A stretch of DNA of 64,000 nt from Desulfotomaculum sp. (GTDB taxonomy: Bacteria; Bacillota; Desulfotomaculia; Desulfotomaculales; Desulfallaceae), in NCBI GenBank assembly GCA_016841675.1, contig JAENYQ010000002.1, positions 62,001 through 126,000 on the forward strand, given 5' to 3'. Made by a program: the position numbers and the translations under genes. The notes below the pieces were generated by a model. That model did not search any database. It had not been told where the DNA came from and saw nothing but the letters and a program-made list of their open reading frames with translations. Positions 15,158 through 24,524 of this stretch are shown here, one piece after another; the first letter of the stretch is position 1; every line of letters starts with the position of its first letter.

Positions 15158-16552
15158 ATGACCGAAAGCGTAACTTACTGGGCTATCGCGGTATTTTTAA
15201 TTACCTACGCTATTATTGTATCGGAGAAAATTCATCGAACCGTGGCGGCTTTTGCCGGTGCTGCCTTACTAATGGTTTCAGGGACATTATCCCCTGATGA
15301 TGCGGTACACTATATCGATTTTAATACCATCGGGCTGCTCATCGGTATGATGGTCATTGTCAGTATTACCCGTCAAACCGGAATTTTTGAATTTGTGGCC
15401 ATTCGCGCCAGTAAAATGGCCGGCGGGGAACCACTCAGGGTGATGGCTTCGCTGGCACTGTTAACGGCCGTTTTTTCTGCCCTGCTGGATAACGTCACCA
15501 CGGTACTGCTGATTGTGCCCGTGACACTGGCTATAACCAGAAAACTCATGGTAAACCCGATACCGTTTTTAATTACTGAAATTATGGCCTCCAACATTGG
15601 GGGCACAGCCACGCTAATTGGTGACCCGCCTAACATCATGATTGGCGGGGCAACGCATCTTGGATTTCTGGATTTTTTAATTAATCTGGCTCCAATTGTA
15701 ATTGTGATTTACCCAATTACCTTGCTTATCCTGCTACGTATTTATGGCAAGGAACTTAGAACCACCCCGGAACTCCAACAGCAGATATTAGCAATGGACG
15801 AAAACAAAGAAATTAAGGACCCTGCTCTGCTTAAAAAAGCTGCCTTCGTAATGGCTCTCACAGTTTTAGGCTTTACTATCCATCAGGTGGTGCACCTGGA
15901 GAGTTCAGTTATTGCTTTAGCCGGAGCCGCCCTCTTACTGGCCATATCACGGTTTGACCCTGAACATGCCTTCCATGGGGTGGAATGGCCTGTAATCTTC
16001 TTTTTCGTCGGCCTGTTTATTGTGGTTGGCGGTCTTGAAAAAACGGGTGTAATCGCGGCCGTTGCCCTGTTAGCGTTGGAAACCACGCAAGGCGCTTTAT
16101 TACCGGCAGGCATGTTCATACTGTGGCTATCGGCGCTTGCTTCTTCCTTTGTGGATAATATCCCCTTTGTGGCAACGATGATCCCACTAATTAATGAAAT
16201 GGGCCGTTTGGGATCAATTGAAAATATTGATTTTCTGTGGTGGTCTTTAGCCCTGGGTGCTTGCCTGGGTGGAAACGGTACTATCATCGGTGCTTCTGCC
16301 AACCTGGTAGCGGCCGGTATGGCTGAAAGAAGCGGTGTGCACATTAGTTTTATTGGGTTTTTTAAAGTTGCTTTCCCGCTGATGATCCTATCTATTTTTA
16401 TCGCCATGTTTTATCTTTTAGCCTGGTACCTATATAACCCGGTTACAGTCCGCATCGTTACATTAGCCATCGGTGTCTGTTTATCCCTGATAATCATGAA
16501 GGTAAACGAGCGCTACAAGTCGCAAAGCGCCAAGAGTGATCTTTCAGCCTAA
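15158..16552 (+). CDS. ArsB/NhaD family ion permease
   Basis: A polytopic membrane protein of 464 residues with about 11-12 hydrophobic segments. The ion-transporter superfamily signature is clear: LLDNVTTVLLIVPV and NIGGTATLIGDPPNIMIGG in the first half, ASSFVDNIPFVATMIPL and GACLGGNGTIIGASANLVAAG in the second, the two repeats expected for ArsB/NhaD and related carriers. Substrate (Na+/H+, arsenite or an organic/inorganic anion) cannot be fixed by eye. ATG 15158 has GAGGAGA eight bases upstream; the ORF-track TTG at 15140 lies before that box. Expression is probably controlled by the attenuator-like leader. Confidence 0.9.
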   Translation: MTESVTYWAIAVFLITYAIIVSEKIHRTVAAFAGAALLMVSGTLSPDDAVHYIDFNTIGLLIGMMVIVSITRQTGIFEFVAIRASKMAGGEPLRVMASLALLTAVFSALLDNVTTVLLIVPVTLAITRKLMVNPIPFLITEIMASNIGGTATLIGDPPNIMIGGATHLGFLDFLINLAPIVIVIYPITLLILLRIYGKELRTTPELQQQILAMDENKEIKDPALLKKAAFVMALTVLGFTIHQVVHLESSVIALAGAALLLAISRFDPEHAFHGVEWPVIFFFVGLFIVVGGLEKTGVIAAVALLALETTQGALLPAGMFILWLSALASSFVDNIPFVATMIPLINEMGRLGSIENIDFLWWSLALGACLGGNGTIIGASANLVAAGMAERSGVHISFIGFFKVAFPLMILSIFIAMFYLLAWYLYNPVTVRIVTLAIGVCLSLIIMKVNERYKSQSAKSDLSA

Positions 16553-16577
16553 GGACGTCAGTATATGAACAGTTTAA

Positions 16578-16637
16578 AAACAAGGGGACATTAAAGAACC
16601 AGCAATTGCAGCGGTTCTTTAAATGTCCCCTTGTTTG
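16578..16637. repeat. Inverted repeat after the permease gene
   Basis: AAACAAGGGGACATTAAAGAACC faces GGTTCTTTAAATGTCCCCTTGTTT across a 12-base loop (arms differ by one base). It could terminate transcription, but it belongs to the same look-alike group as the GGGGACA/TGTGTCA inverted repeats found elsewhere in this window. Confidence 0.8.
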
Positions 16638-16785
16638 ATTCTGTTATTTGTTAACCCAAGCTTTCTTTTATGTGCTACATTTCTAGTATCTATGGTGTAT
16701 TTTATACCTGAGGTTGTAACATTTTCCTTAAAAAAGAATAGTTATATAGCGTAAGAGTTGTAAAATAAGGAGGGATAAATTAATA

Positions 16786-16893
16786 ATGGCTTATGGTAGC
16801 GGTGGCTCAAGTGGTGGTTTTATACTGTTTTTGATTCTGATATTGTTGGTATTCGGCACAGGGTTCTTCGGGGGCGGGGTCAAAAAAGTTTAA
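16786..16893 (+). CDS. YjcZ-like sporulation micro-protein, 35 aa
   Basis: This 35-residue gene is too short for the ORF track. It reads MAYGSGGSSGGFILF, then a hydrophobic run LILILLVFGTGFF and a GGGVKKV end. The glycine-rich start followed by one membrane helix is the hallmark of YjcZ-family proteins made during sporulation in Firmicutes. Their role is unknown. AAGGAGGG lies about 11 bases before ATG 16786. It stands alone between the permease and a repeat-rich gap. Confidence 0.75.
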   Translation: MAYGSGGSSGGFILFLILILLVFGTGFFGGGVKKV

Positions 16894-16976
16894 CATGATT
16901 ATACCGTTAACCTCAGTCAAGTCATTGTAGAACGTAGTGAAGAATCTAAATCCTTCGCTAATGCTCTTAGATGACA
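16894..16976 (+). repeat. Dispersed repeat, copy of the CATGGTTATACCGTTAAC family
   Basis: It begins CATGATTATACCGTTAACC and contains GAACGTAGTGAAGAATCT and ATCCTTCGCT before ending in GATGACA. The same module occurs at 38741-38836 (opposite strand) and 51391-51490. Shorter relatives are at 24732-24792 and 51579-51632. Confidence 0.75.
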
Positions 16977-17068
16977 GTTCTCGCTGTGGTTAAACAATTG
17001 TTTATGAAAATGTTTTCTCACAATCATGAAGTTTAATTAAGTTAGGCTAAAGAGCATTTAACTTGCCA

Positions 17069-17159
17069 AAAAGCCAGGGTCAGCAAGGGTACTGAAAAGT
17101 CAAGGCTATTTGCCATATTAATTGACTTTAATAAGTACCCTCTCAATACCCTGGCTTTT
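17069..17159. repeat. Long imperfect inverted repeat
   Basis: AAAAGCCAGGGT and GGGTACT in the left arm face AGTACCC and ACCCTGGCTTTT in the right arm, with AGTCAA/TTGACT closer to the loop. It sits downstream of a minus-strand hypothetical gene and may act as its terminator (T-rich on both sides). Confidence 0.7.
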
Positions 17160-17212
17160 ATTTTAAAACCACTGCAAATTATTGTTATCCAAAAATAAAA
17201 GCTGTTAAATGC

Positions 17213-17779
17213 TTAGAATTTTTTTAACGGTTGCTTCTTTCGCTCTCCTGCAAGACCGCCGCGGATTCCCAGCACCTGCCCCAGGACCATACTGCCAACC
17301 AGTGTCGATTGAGAGTCCAGAACCGCCGTTAGCGGGTTTACCCGTCCTTTACGACGCCTTCGCCTGCAAGGCGCCTGCATGGCAGCCGCCTTGCGGCCCT
17401 GCGGGCTTACTGCTTCACATTCACCTGGCGTACCCAAATCTATACTCCGGCACGACTCCGGAATCCTCACCTGTTCAACAGCCGCCCTGTCGCGGGGCCT
17501 TGCTTCGGGCTTAGGTTGCTGCCGTTTACCCCCAACCGGCCCTGGTTCATAGGCTGGTTGGGGATCAGGTTCAAATTCAGACTCCCAACCGGATTCCGTT
17601 TTGGCTTCCACAGGCCGTTCTCGGGATGAGCTATTATCCCAGGGACCGGACAGCGGAACATCTTCACTGGAACCATGGTATTCCGGCAAGTCCTGCCGGG
17701 GCTGCTGCTGTCCTTGAGCAGCCCTTCTAAGTAGCTGCATTACAAAATAGATAACCATGATAATAATTACCGTTTTCAT
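17213..17779 (-). CDS. Hypothetical membrane-anchored protein downstream of floA, 188 aa
   Basis: The first 17 residues (MKTVIIIMVIYFVMQLL) form one hydrophobic anchor. The rest is hydrophilic and rich in Pro, Gln, Glu and Arg, with a basic cluster CRRRRRKGR and a short hydrophobic stretch near the end (STLVGSMVLGQVLGIRGG). I know no family for it. GGGGAGA precedes ATG 17779, and the gene begins only 19 bases after the floA stop, so it is likely the third gene of the nfeD-floA operon and may work in the same membrane domain system. Confidence 0.65.
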   Translation of the reverse strand: MKTVIIIMVIYFVMQLLRRAAQGQQQPRQDLPEYHGSSEDVPLSGPWDNSSSRERPVEAKTESGWESEFEPDPQPAYEPGPVGGKRQQPKPEARPRDRAAVEQVRIPESCRSIDLGTPGECEAVSPQGRKAAAMQAPCRRRRRKGRVNPLTAVLDSQSTLVGSMVLGQVLGIRGGLAGERKKQPLKKF

Positions 17780-17798
17780 GGGTTATATCTCCCCAATC

Positions 17799-18803
17799 TT
17801 ATCTTGACGGCTGTGTGCCTTCAACATCTTCCTCATTTAATCCCATCTTGGAGATTTTGCTCCGCATGGTGGTGTCTGCCATCAGGTTTTGCATGTTATA
17901 GTAATCCATAACGCCTAGATTGCCATCCCTGAGGGCATCGGACAGAGCCAGCGGCACCTGGGCCTCTGCCTCCACAACCTTGGCCCGCATTTCTTCCACC
18001 GAAGCTTTCATTTCCTGCTCCCGGGCCACAGCCATAGCGCGCCGCTCTTCTGCCTTGGCCTGGGCAATACGCTTGTCGGCCTCGGCCTGGTCGGTCTGCA
18101 ATATGGCGCCAATGTTACGTCCCACGTCCACATCTGCGATATCAATGGAGAGAATCTCAAAGGCAGTCCCGGAATCCAGGCCTTTGGCCAGCACCACTTT
18201 GGATATGGAGTCGGGGTTTTCCAGTACCGCCTTGTGGGTAATGGAACTACCTACGCTGGTAACTACGCCTTCACCCACCCGGGCCAGGATAGTCTCTTCA
18301 CCTGCACCGCCCACCAGACGGTCTATGTTGGCCCGTACGGTTACCCGGGCGACTACCTTGACCTCAATACCGTCTTTGGCCACGGCGGAAATCCAAGGTG
18401 TTTGAACAACCTTTGGATTAACACTCATCTGGACAGCTTCCAGTACATCCCGCCCGGCCAGATCGATGGCAGCCGCGCGTTCAAAGGGCAGTTTAATATC
18501 AGCTCTTGCCGAGGCGATTAGCGCGTCTACCAAACGGTCCACGTTACCGCCGGCCAGGTAATGGGCTTCCAACTGGTTCACACTAATGTCCAGTCCTGCC
18601 TTGTCCGCCTTGATTAACGGGTTTACGATCCGCGCCGGCGGTACCCGGCGCAGCCTCATCCCGATCAGGGTCATGATGCCCACGCGGACACCGGCCGCCA
18701 GGGCGGAAATCCACAAACCCACAGGAATGAAACTAAATATGGTGACAACGACAATTAACCCCAAAATAAACAGGATAAGCATGGCAAAAAATTCAACGGG
18801 CAA
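17799..18803 (-). CDS. floA: Flotillin-like protein FloA (UPF0365)
   Basis: FloA is a membrane-associated scaffold of bacterial functional membrane microdomains. The 334-residue protein has an N-terminal hydrophobic hairpin (about residues 5-45), the family text [26 protein letters not shown], an SPFLF/PHB-type domain in the middle, and a long Ala/Glu-rich helical region ([20 protein letters not shown]) before the C-terminus. The start is TTG 18803, ten bases after AGGAGG. It follows an NfeD-like gene, the classic pairing. Confidence 0.95.
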   Translation of the reverse strand: MPVEFFAMLILFILGLIVVVTIFSFIPVGLWISALAAGVRVGIMTLIGMRLRRVPPARIVNPLIKADKAGLDISVNQLEAHYLAGGNVDRLVDALIASARADIKLPFERAAAIDLAGRDVLEAVQMSVNPKVVQTPWISAVAKDGIEVKVVARVTVRANIDRLVGGAGEETILARVGEGVVTSVGSSITHKAVLENPDSISKVVLAKGLDSGTAFEILSIDIADVDVGRNIGAILQTDQAEADKRIAQAKAEERRAMAVAREQEMKASVEEMRAKVVEAEAQVPLALSDALRDGNLGVMDYYNMQNLMADTTMRSKISKMGLNEEDVEGTQPSR

Positions 18804-18857
18804 ATTATTTCAACCTCCTTTTGGTTCTAGCGCACTTGCGCCGATTCATGGCAACTT

Positions 18858-19346
18858 TTACAGCGGACGGACAACTATTCGTCCACCTTCCACCTTGACT
18901 ATGATGATTTTTGCCCCGGTCGGGACGTAGCCACCCTCGGTAACAACGTCCAGGCGTTCACCGTTAACATCAGCCGTTCCCGCCGGGCGCAGCGGGGTGA
19001 CAGTAACCCCTTTAAGGCCGGCATATTGCCTGAGTTCATCCAGGGGCGCGATGTAACCGGTGTTTTTCTCTTGCCGCGTCCCCAGGGTAAACCGCTGCCA
19101 GAAATTTAACCGGGTTAATATTTTTATCCCAGCAATAAACACTACCACGCTGATGGCCACGGCTATGACCATGGATTGCAAGGTAACGGCAACATCTACG
19201 CTTAGTAAAAATATGCCCCAACCGAAAAGAATAATGCCAATCATTCCAAAAACGCCAAAGCCAGCAATAAACACTTCCAGTACCAGAGCCAGTAAACCTA
19301 ATAAAAAGGCCAATGCGGCCAGCCAGGGAAGCATTTCGGGTGCCAT
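18858..19346 (-). CDS. NfeD-family membrane protein
   Basis: Short NfeD protein of 162 residues with three to four transmembrane helices (WLAALAFLLGLLALVLEVFIAGFG, then GIILFGWGIFLL and a third) followed by a C-terminal OB-fold domain ending DVNGERLDVVTEGGYVPTGAKIIIVKVEGGRIVVR. NfeD proteins accompany stomatin/flotillin proteins in membrane microdomains. The ORF track begins 27 codons upstream; ATG 19346 is placed well behind GGGGGGTG and fits the family start MAPEMLPWL. It is followed 54 bases on by floA. Confidence 0.92.
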   Translation of the reverse strand: MAPEMLPWLAALAFLLGLLALVLEVFIAGFGVFGMIGIILFGWGIFLLSVDVAVTLQSMVIAVAISVVVFIAGIKILTRLNFWQRFTLGTRQEKNTGYIAPLDELRQYAGLKGVTVTPLRPAGTADVNGERLDVVTEGGYVPTGAKIIIVKVEGGRIVVRPL

Positions 19347-19556
19347 GATGGTTACACCCCCCAATAAATTTATACTTTTATTATTTACCTCAAAGTCATT
19401 AAATAATGTAAATGCCCGGCACACCAAGTACCGGGCAACTTTTGGACAGCTAGATTAGTCAATTCGAGAAATTAGCGCGGGATCTACTTCGAAATTTTTA
19501 GTTGACTCGATTTTCTCGTGTCTCTCGTGCTCATTTACGAATATACTCTATAATGT

Positions 19557-19739
19557 TTACCGGAACTTTGTTTTACGTTTCCGGGCGGCTTCGGACTTTT
19601 TCTTTTTCTTAACGCTAGGCTTTTCAAAATGCTCGTGCTTTCTGGCTTCAGCGAGAACTCCCGCCTTTTGGCAAGTACGTTTAAAACGCCGGAGGGCACT
19701 GTCCAGGGTCTCATTTTTGCCTACTTTAACTTCTGCCAA
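19557..19739 (-). CDS. rpsU: 30S ribosomal protein S21
   Basis: S21 is a small basic protein of the 30S subunit. The 60-residue frame opens with [20 protein letters not shown] and ends with the basic tail [18 protein letters not shown] start it at TTG 19739, eight bases after a GGAGGGGAGGG ribosome site; the ORF-track ATG at 19802 adds 21 residues foreign to S21. It is preceded on the same strand by the HIT-family gene. Confidence 0.95.
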   Translation of the reverse strand: MAEVKVGKNETLDSALRRFKRTCQKAGVLAEARKHEHFEKPSVKKKKKSEAARKRKTKFR

Positions 19740-19860
19740 TGAATTTTCCCTCCCCTCCGCTGAAGCGCAAATAAAGTTTTTGCGACAACAAATCAGATAC
19801 AACCCCCAAAGAAAAAATACAACACTGCGCTATTATATAACAGCTCCCACGGGTAGTCAA

Positions 19861-20205
19861 TTAGCCTGGGGGCCATTGCAGCGGTCTACCGGCCAGCATG
19901 TGGTAATGCATATGGAAGACTAACTGGCCCGCATCTTCCATACAGTTTGATACCAGCCTGAATCCCTTTTCCGCAAGCCCCATATCCCTGGCTACGGTGG
20001 CAGCCGCCCTCTGCACCTCGCCTATTATTTGGCTGTCCTCTGGTTGCAGGTCAAAAAATGTGGGGATATGTTTTTTGGGTATAAGTAAAAGGTGGATCGG
20101 AGACGCCGGCTTAACATCCTTGAATACCAGAACGTGATCATTCTCGTATACTATCTCGGCCGGTATTTCCTTTTTGACAATCTTACAAAAAATACAGTCC
20201 TGCAC
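19861..20205 (-). CDS. HIT-family nucleotide hydrolase (HinT-like)
   Basis: Histidine-triad protein of 114 residues, probably a purine nucleoside phosphoramidase. The triad reads HMHYHML with His98, His100 and His102. CIFC (4-7) is the zinc site common in bacterial HinT, and VYENDHVLVFKDVKPASPIH is the family core. The start GTG 20205 has GGAGGTGG upstream. It lies between mtaB and rpsU, its usual place in Peptococcaceae. Confidence 0.95.
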   Translation of the reverse strand: MQDCIFCKIVKKEIPAEIVYENDHVLVFKDVKPASPIHLLLIPKKHIPTFFDLQPEDSQIIGEVQRAAATVARDMGLAEKGFRLVSNCMEDAGQLVFHMHYHMLAGRPLQWPPG

Positions 20206-20301
20206 CTATTCCACCTCCTCCCCTTTAAAACCATAAAAATAAAGGGCATTTCAGGCCGATTATATATTTCAACACCAGTAAAGCAAATCCCTGCATTATT
20301 A

Positions 20302-21612
20302 TTAAATTATTCTTGCGTTTAAAAAGGTGTCACTAATTTCAGTTATTTTGACCTGAATTTGTTCCCCCACAACTTGCTGCGGACCAGAAAAGATAACCCG
20401 CAGGTAATTGTCTGTCAAACCATCCAGTTGGCCGCCGCTGTCAGCGGAAATGAATTGCTCAGCCAGTACATCCACTGTTTGCCCTAGATACGTGGCCGCA
20501 AACCGGCTGGCCATTTCCTTGCCCAGCGCAATCAATCGCCGGCTGCGTGCTTCCTTAGCCGCCGGGCTCACCTGTTCTGGAAAATCCGCCGCCGGAGTAC
20601 CGCGGCGGGGCGAGTACTTAAAGACATGCAGGCCGGAAAACTGCATTTCAGTAACAAATCTTAAGGTATGCTCAAAATGCTTGTCGGTTTCGCCGGGAAA
20701 GCCAACCATCACGTCGGTGGTAATACCGCAGTCGGGTATCTTTGCCCTTACCCTGGCTGTTAGACGGCGAAAATATACTGTGTCATAAGTGCGGCGCATG
20801 GATTTAAGAATTTCATCGTCACCGCTCTGTAATGGTATATGCAGGTGCCGGCAAAAAGGGGGCCCCGCAGACAACAGTTCCAGTATTTCCGGGGTAACGT
20901 CATGGGGTTCCAGCGAACTGAGCCGAAGCCGCAAAAGCCCCGGCAAGACAGCTAGTTTCTCCAGTAATTCCGCCAACCCCATACTGCCACCGGGTTCCCG
21001 GCCGTAAGCGCCGGTGTGGATCCCGGTCAATACAATCTCCTTAAAACCGCGCGTCAAAAGCTCGGCAGCACCGGCCAAAACATTCTCCGGTGTCCTGCTG
21101 CGCAACGGCCCCCGGGCATAGGGCACAATGCAGTAGGAGCAAAAGTTCTGGCAGCCTTCCTGAATTTTAAGATAAGCCCGCACCCGGCCTTGTTTAGTTT
21201 CGCCGGGCAGCTCCTCGTAGTCCCGGTCCCCTGAAATGTCCCGAACCGCCACTGTTTGGCGGCCTTTGACCGTGCCTTCCACCAAGTCAACGATACCCGC
21301 GCGGTTGCCGGCCCCGATAACCAGGTCCACCCCTTCGATGCCCAGCACCTCGTCGGAGGCCGTTTGGGCGTAACAGCCTGTTACTGCCACCACCGCTTCC
21401 GGATTGGTCCTGGATGCACGCCGAATCAGCTGCCTGGATTTGCGATCCCCCAGATGAGTGACAGTACAAGTGTTGATTACATAAACATCTGCCGGCTGAT
21501 TATAATCTACCACCTGGTAACCGCGCCGGCGGAACAATTCTTCCAAGGCGGCCGATTCGTACTGGTTTACTTTGCAGCCCAGAGTGGTAAAAGCCACCCT
21601 CTTATGATTCAT
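20302..21612 (-). CDS. mtaB: tRNA t6A37 methylthiotransferase MtaB
   Basis: MtaB converts N6-threonylcarbamoyl-A37 of ANN-decoding tRNAs to the 2-methylthio form. It is a radical-SAM enzyme with two Fe-S clusters: the N-terminal UPF0004 domain starts VAFTTLGCKVNQYES and includes YVINTCTVT, and the radical-SAM motif is CQNFCSYCIVPYARG. A TRAM domain closes the protein. I use ATG 21612 (MNHKRVAF), behind GGGGGA, rather than the track start. It overlaps the end of rsmE by 11 bases. Confidence 0.95.
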   Translation of the reverse strand: MNHKRVAFTTLGCKVNQYESAALEELFRRRGYQVVDYNQPADVYVINTCTVTHLGDRKSRQLIRRASRTNPEAVVAVTGCYAQTASDEVLGIEGVDLVIGAGNRAGIVDLVEGTVKGRQTVAVRDISGDRDYEELPGETKQGRVRAYLKIQEGCQNFCSYCIVPYARGPLRSRTPENVLAGAAELLTRGFKEIVLTGIHTGAYGREPGGSMGLAELLEKLAVLPGLLRLRLSSLEPHDVTPEILELLSAGPPFCRHLHIPLQSGDDEILKSMRRTYDTVYFRRLTARVRAKIPDCGITTDVMVGFPGETDKHFEHTLRFVTEMQFSGLHVFKYSPRRGTPAADFPEQVSPAAKEARSRRLIALGKEMASRFAATYLGQTVDVLAEQFISADSGGQLDGLTDNYLRVIFSGPQQVVGEQIQVKITEISDTFLNARII

Positions 21613-22360
21613 TAGACGATTCCCCCAGGTCACCCCACTGGTAAAGTACCATACTTATCACCGCCAACCCGGCGGTTTCCGTGCGTAATATACGCGGACC
21701 CAGGCTGACCGGTACAATACCCCGGCACCGGGCTTCATCTACTTCATCAGATTCCAACCCGCCCTCGGGCCCAATCATTATGTAAACTTCAGGCGGTGCT
21801 GGTCGAGAGTGTAGTTCTTGTTTTAGTGAGCGCCCCGATTCTTCCTCCCAAGTCAAAAAAGCCGGTGCACCCGGTGGAATAAAGTTCAGCGCATTGCCCC
21901 AGGTCACCGGTTCGTAAACTTCCGGCACCAGTGCCCGCCGACATTGCTTGGCGGCCCCGGCGGCAATACGCTGCCAACGCTCCCGCCGGGCCGCACCCTT
22001 GGCGACATCCAAACGCACCACGCTGCGCCGGCAGTGCACAGGCACAAACACCGACGCGCCCAGCTCCGTACCTTTTTGAATTATGGTATCCATCTTGTCA
22101 CCCTTGGCAATGCCCTGCAGCAGTACTAACCGCAACGGCGGTTCCCCTCCCGCCGGGAGCGTTTCCAGCACCCGGCATTGCACAGTACCTGACGCTTTCT
22201 CCTCAATCCGGCACTGGTACAGGCTGCCTTTTCCGTCCAGTAATGTAATTATATCCCCAGGACCAAGACGCAATACCCTACTAATGTGGTGCGCCTCTTC
22301 ACCAGTAACGGTAACGGTATCACCTTGGACATCGCCCGGGTCAATTAAAAACCTAGCCAT
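21602..22360 (-). CDS. rsmE: 16S rRNA (uracil-1498-N3)-methyltransferase RsmE
   Basis: RsmE methylates U1498 of 16S rRNA and is a SPOUT-fold enzyme. The 252-residue frame starts MARFLIDPGDVQGD, and the knot motif is MIGPEGGLESDEVDEA followed by SLGPRILRTETAGL. The track extends 59 residues upstream through an intergenic repeat (CQVLQQNQLATPG is translated repeat), so the start is ATG 22360. It sits between prmA and mtaB on the same strand. Confidence 0.95.
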   Translation of the reverse strand: MARFLIDPGDVQGDTVTVTGEEAHHISRVLRLGPGDIITLLDGKGSLYQCRIEEKASGTVQCRVLETLPAGGEPPLRLVLLQGIAKGDKMDTIIQKGTELGASVFVPVHCRRSVVRLDVAKGAARRERWQRIAAGAAKQCRRALVPEVYEPVTWGNALNFIPPGAPAFLTWEEESGRSLKQELHSRPAPPEVYIMIGPEGGLESDEVDEARCRGIVPVSLGPRILRTETAGLAVISMVLYQWGDLGESSNES

Positions 22361-22372
22361 CAAAACACCCCC

Positions 22373-22464
22373 TGGTGCCAGGTGTTGCAAGTTGATTTTG
22401 TTGCAAGTTGTGTAGGCTTTGGTGCCAGGTGTTGCAAGTTGATTTTGTTGCAACACCTGGCACC
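22373..22464. repeat. Doubled GGTGCCAGGTGTTGCAA repeat between prmA and rsmE
   Basis: GGTGCCAGGTGTTGCAAGTTG occurs twice (from 22374 and from 22421). The second copy is closed by TTGCAACACCTGGCACC to make a 17-base-pair inverted repeat (22421-22464). Its end overlaps the prmA stop codon. This resembles a nested insertion or duplication of a REP-like palindrome. Confidence 0.85.
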
Positions 22465-23378
22465 TAACGTTTGACACCGACCAGGGCCACCCACTCATCG
22501 TCTTCTTTTGTGGATAGCGGTTCCAGGCCGGCAGCAAGGAAAGTTTGGCGCACCTCTTCCGCCCGATCCCGAATAATCCCTGAAGCGATAAACAGACCGC
22601 CTGGTTTCAGTGCTGCGAATGCATCCGGCGCCAGGCGGATGATGACATCGGCGATGATATTGGCCACTAAAACATCGGCTTTAACGCCGGCCAGGTTGTT
22701 TAACAGGTCGCCGCCAAGCACCGTTACCCTGTCGTCCACACCATTACGGGAAATATTCTCCCTGGCGGTACGTATGGCCACTTCATCCAAATCCACGGCA
22801 ATAACCTGCCCGGCGCCCAGCAGCGCCGCTGCCACCGCAAGGATACCCGAACCAGTACCAACGTCACAAACCGTCTCGCCGCCCCGCAGGTGTTCTTCCA
22901 GCAGCGCCAGACACATGGCAGTGGTGGCATGGGTACCGCAGCCAAAGGCCATGCCGGGGTCCATTTCGATCACTATGTCACCGGGCGCGGTATTATATTC
23001 CTCCCAAGATGGTTTTACTACCAGGTGCCGACCCACTTGCACCGGCTTGTAATATGATTGCCAAGAGGTGGCCCAGTCTTCCTCGCATACCTCCCCTGTT
23101 TGCCAGCGCAGGGACAATTCGCCCAGTTGTAGGGATATAGTTTCCAGCCTTTCGGACAAAGAATCATCGCAAGGGAAATAAGCTTTCACCGCAGTTTCCT
23201 CGTCGGTTGGGACCAGGGTAGGGGCAATGGTTTCAGTGTTACCCAGTCTGATACATTCTAAAATAAAAGCGGGGTCCTCAATGACCACCCCGCCTGAACC
23301 CAACTCATGAAATATGGCCGCCACGTTATCCAACTGCTCCCGGGGAGTGAACACCGTTATCTCCCGCCATTTATTCAA
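22464..23378 (-). CDS. prmA: Ribosomal protein L11 methyltransferase PrmA
   Basis: PrmA trimethylates ribosomal protein L11 using S-adenosylmethionine. At 304 residues it has the substrate-recognition N-terminus and a class I methyltransferase domain with VCDVGTGSGILAVAAALLGA (SAM loop), VIAVDLDEVAIRTA and DVLVANIIADVI (the NIIA-type catalytic loop). MDPGMAFGCGTHATT is diagnostic. It follows dnaJ by about 20 bases, so it is probably read with the heat-shock operon. Confidence 0.96.
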   Translation of the reverse strand: MNKWREITVFTPREQLDNVAAIFHELGSGGVVIEDPAFILECIRLGNTETIAPTLVPTDEETAVKAYFPCDDSLSERLETISLQLGELSLRWQTGEVCEEDWATSWQSYYKPVQVGRHLVVKPSWEEYNTAPGDIVIEMDPGMAFGCGTHATTAMCLALLEEHLRGGETVCDVGTGSGILAVAAALLGAGQVIAVDLDEVAIRTARENISRNGVDDRVTVLGGDLLNNLAGVKADVLVANIIADVIIRLAPDAFAALKPGGLFIASGIIRDRAEEVRQTFLAAGLEPLSTKEDDEWVALVGVKR

Positions 23379-23399
23379 GCCAAGTACCTCCGTTGTTTA

Positions 23400-24524
23400 T
23401 CAGCCCATAAAGGCATCGCGAACTTTTTTGAAGAAACCTTTATCCTCACCCTGGGCCTTTTGCCCCTCAATGATAGCGAACTCTTGTAGCAATTCCTTTT
23501 GTTTATCTGTTAACCGTGTGGGTGTGAGCACCCGCACTTGCACAAACTGATCACCGCGGCCGTAACCCCGCACGTCGGGGATACCTTTACCACGCATGCG
23601 CAGTATAGTACCGGACTGGGTTCCTTCGGGAACGTGAAGCTTAGCTTCCCCGTCAATGGTGGGTACCGTAATATCATCCCCCATCGCGGCCTGGGCAATA
23701 TTTATATCGGCCTCAACCACTACGTGGTTGCCGTCCCGTTTAAATACCGAGTGCGGTTGAACGTGGATAAAAACAATCAAGTCTCCCCGCGGACCGCCCC
23801 GACTGCCCGGTTCGCCCTCGGACGCTAAGCGCAACCTGGCGCCGTTGTCTACCCCGGCGGGGATTTTAACTTTGATACTCCTGGTACGCCTTACCCGGCC
23901 TGCGCCTCGGCAGGTGGAGCAGGGTTTTTCAATAATTGTCCCGGTACCGTGACAGCGATCACAGGTACGTGTTTGCACAATGCGGCCAAATGGGGTGCTC
24001 TGAGCGTACTGTATCTGTCCGCTGCCTCTGCATTGGTCGCAGTTTTTCTTGCTGGTGCCCGGCGCCGCGCCGCTGCCGCCGCAAGTGCCGCACTCTTCTG
24101 TGCGGGGAACCTTGATGTCCTTCTCCAGGCCAAAAGCAGCCTCCGCAAAAGTCAGTTCCACGTCCACCCGCAGGTCTGCACCCTGCTCCGGCCCTCGCCG
24201 CTGCCTACCGCCGCCGCCGCCGAAAAACATGTCAAAAATATCGTTGATACCACCGCCACCGAAATCAGTGCCGAATCCACCAAACCCATTAAACTGTCCG
24301 TCTGTGGCCGCATGGCCAAAACGATCATAAGAATCCCTTTTTTCAGGGTCACTTAACACGCTGTACGCTTCGGACACTTCTTTAAACTTTTCCGACGCAT
24401 TTTGATCATCTTTATTGGCGTCGGGGTGGTATTGACGTGCCAGCTTGCGGTAAGCCTTTTTTATTTCATCATGGGTCGCTTCCCGGGAAATCCCCAGAAC
24501 CTCATAGTAGTCCCGTTTAGACAA
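23400..24524 (-). CDS. dnaJ: Chaperone DnaJ
   Basis: DnaJ (Hsp40) delivers unfolded proteins to DnaK and stimulates its ATPase. The J domain has HPD at 33-35. A Gly/Phe-rich linker follows ([15 protein letters not shown]). The zinc domain has four repeats: [24 protein letters not shown] and CSTCRGAG. Two beta domains and a C-terminal dimer region complete the 374 residues. The start is TTG 24524, nine bases behind AAGGTGG. A 318-base gap separates it from dnaK. Confidence 0.97.
   Translation of the reverse strand: MSKRDYYEVLGISREATHDEIKKAYRKLARQYHPDANKDDQNASEKFKEVSEAYSVLSDPEKRDSYDRFGHAATDGQFNGFGGFGTDFGGGGINDIFDMFFGGGGGRQRRGPEQGADLRVDVELTFAEAAFGLEKDIKVPRTEECGTCGGSGAAPGTSKKNCDQCRGSGQIQYAQSTPFGRIVQTRTCDRCHGTGTIIEKPCSTCRGAGRVRRTRSIKVKIPAGVDNGARLRLASEGEPGSRGGPRGDLIVFIHVQPHSVFKRDGNHVVVEADINIAQAAMGDDITVPTIDGEAKLHVPEGTQSGTILRMRGKGIPDVRGYGRGDQFVQVRVLTPTRLTDKQKELLQEFAIIEGQKAQGEDKGFFKKVRDAFMG

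Larger units (their letters stand above)
16894..17212. other. Repeat-filled gap after the YjcZ-like gene
   Basis: No gene is seen. The left part is a copy of the GAACGAAGTGAAGAATCT dispersed repeat (16894-16976). The right part is a long inverted repeat (17069-17159). Confidence 0.6.

Noticed and set aside
22361-22537. 59-residue N-terminal extension of RsmE
   Set aside because: It translates the GGTGCCAGGTGTTGCAA repeat and goes into prmA; family length starts at ATG 22360.
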